DNA of 7,777 nucleotides from Bacteroidota bacterium. GTDB taxonomy: Bacteria; Bacteroidota; Bacteroidia; Chitinophagales; UBA2359. This document shows, in pieces, positions 7,392 through 7,777 of this stretch. Position 1 is the first letter of the stretch. Every line of letters begins with the position of its first letter. The stretch lies in the NCBI GenBank assembly GCA_020629895.1, contig JAHDCM010000167.1, forward strand, positions 1-7,777, written 5' to 3'. Under the pieces are notes generated by a model. The model worked only from the letters and a program-made list of their open reading frames with translations. It was not told where the DNA came from and did not search any database. A program made the translations under genes and the position numbers.

Positions 7392-7553
7392 GGCAAATTA
7401 AAAAAAATAAATCCCTAACTAGACGAAGGCTATTTTCAAGTTAATCAAGGCGTGAAACGTAGGCATAGCCTCAAGCTACGGCGAGGCTTCACAACACAGA
7501 GTAGCTTGAAAAGAGGCGAGTAAAGTTGTGGATTTATTTATTTTAGTTTGCCT
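7391..7553. repeat. 163-base imperfect palindrome starting on the stop codon of the 516-residue gene
   Basis: The outer 24 bases (7391-7414) match the reverse complement of 7530-7553 at 22 of 24 positions. Further in, TTTTCAAG (7433-7440) pairs with CTTGAAAA (7505-7512), GTGA (7452-7455) with TCAC (7489-7492), and TAGC (7466-7469) with GCTA (7475-7478). All share one centre near 7472 to within a base, so the whole segment is one degenerate inverted repeat with about 81-base arms. An alternative local stem, AGCCTC/GAGGCT (7467-7472/7483-7488), lies at the tip. It may serve as the gene's transcription terminator or be a small MITE-like element; no coding sequence is inside. Confidence 0.8.
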
Positions 7554-7585
7554 AATATCACCCTATCATTATTTACTGGGCGTGT

Positions 7586-7655
7586 CCCCATTTTTCTCAT
7601 TTTTGCCCATTCTTGCGTCTTCGTAAGAACACTGGCAAAAATGAGAAAAATGGGG
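7586..7655. repeat. First hairpin of the composite element, 22-base perfect arms
   Basis: Bases 7586-7607 and 7634-7655 are perfect 22-base reverse complements (outer ends CCCCATTTTT and AAAAATGGGG). Inside them TTCTTGCG (7610-7617) pairs with CGTAAGAA (7622-7629), with one G-T pair and a TCTT loop. About 30 of 35 possible pairs form. A T-tract is absent after the hairpin on both strands, so it is not a classical terminator. Confidence 0.9.
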
Positions 7656-7670
7656 TCGGGCTATCCACTT

Positions 7671-7775
7671 GTAGTTGGTTCATAGACAAGGTGTTCGGCT
7701 AATACGCCTAGCAGTGTCTTCCTTCGTCAGCCCTGCTAGGCGTAGCCGCACTACCTTTCTATTTCACCAAGCTAC
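7671..7775. repeat. Second hairpin of the composite element, about 36 pairs with bulges
   Basis: The core is a perfect 12-base stem, TACGCCTAGCAG (7703-7714) with CTGCTAGGCGTA (7733-7744), around an 18-base loop. It continues outward as CGGC/GCCG, TG/CA, AAGG/CCTT, ATAGA/TCTAT, TTGGT/ACCAA and GTAG/CTAC (ending at 7775), interrupted by small bulges. All stems are in register, so this is one long stem rather than several chance matches. Confidence 0.85.
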
Positions 7776-7777
7776 CG

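Larger units (their letters stand above)
7577..7777. repeat. Composite two-hairpin intergenic element, apparently continuing past the window
   Basis: The element starts near TGGGCGTGTCCCC (7577-7589). It contains a near-perfect hairpin (7586-7655), a short unpaired link TCGGGCTATCCACTT (7656-7670), and a second long hairpin (7671-7775), then reaches the window edge. The GGGCGTG...CCC and GGGTCGGGCTATCC words resemble a dispersed intergenic repeat I recall from other Bacteroidota genomes, in which hairpins differ between copies while flanking words stay constant. That comparison is memory, not a search result. No protein-coding frame of note lies inside. Confidence 0.6.

Noticed and set aside
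7391..7777. CRISPR array or tRNA cluster in the repeat-rich tail
   Set aside because: The repeats are inverted, not direct and regularly spaced, and no cloverleaf or TTC-type loop pattern was found.

Overview
The window looks like AT-rich DNA from a Bacteroidota bacterium, probably a marine, Saprospiria-like lineage (lineage inferred; phylum well supported). The main evidence is a very large exported protein with a type IX secretion (T9SS) C-terminal sorting domain. It also carries a two-part dockerin-like calcium-binding region, a GEVED domain and CSLREA-type beta-helix modules, a mix typical of that phylum. Start codons have A/T-rich upstream sequence without Shine-Dalgarno sites, which also fits.

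Layout, left to right: (1) 1-553, minus strand: an ECF-type RNA polymerase sigma factor with a TTG start, cut off at its C-terminus by the window edge. (2) 603-5468, minus strand: a 1621-residue multidomain surface or secreted protein with a signal peptide, two tandem ~440-residue beta-helix modules, a dockerin-like pair, a cohesin-like beta domain, a GEVED domain, a concanavalin-like domain and a T9SS sorting domain. (3) 5469-5840: a 372-base divergent intergenic region. It holds a nested hairpin that resembles an intrinsic terminator when read toward the large gene, and a possible Bacteroidota-type promoter for the rightward gene. (4) 5841-7391, plus strand: a 516-residue, all-helical, probably cytoplasmic protein of unknown function. 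(5) 7391-7777: a gene-free, repeat-dense tail with a 163-base imperfect palindrome that begins on the last base of the stop codon, followed by a composite two-hairpin element that appears to run off the window.

The sigma factor lies 49 bases downstream of the large gene on the same strand with no obvious terminator between them, so co-transcription is plausible. The sequence does not show what this sigma factor regulates. The 516-residue gene is divergent and has no evident functional link to the other two. The parts least explained by known gene families are the structured non-coding elements at 5533-5593 and 7391-7777, and the 516-residue family itself.
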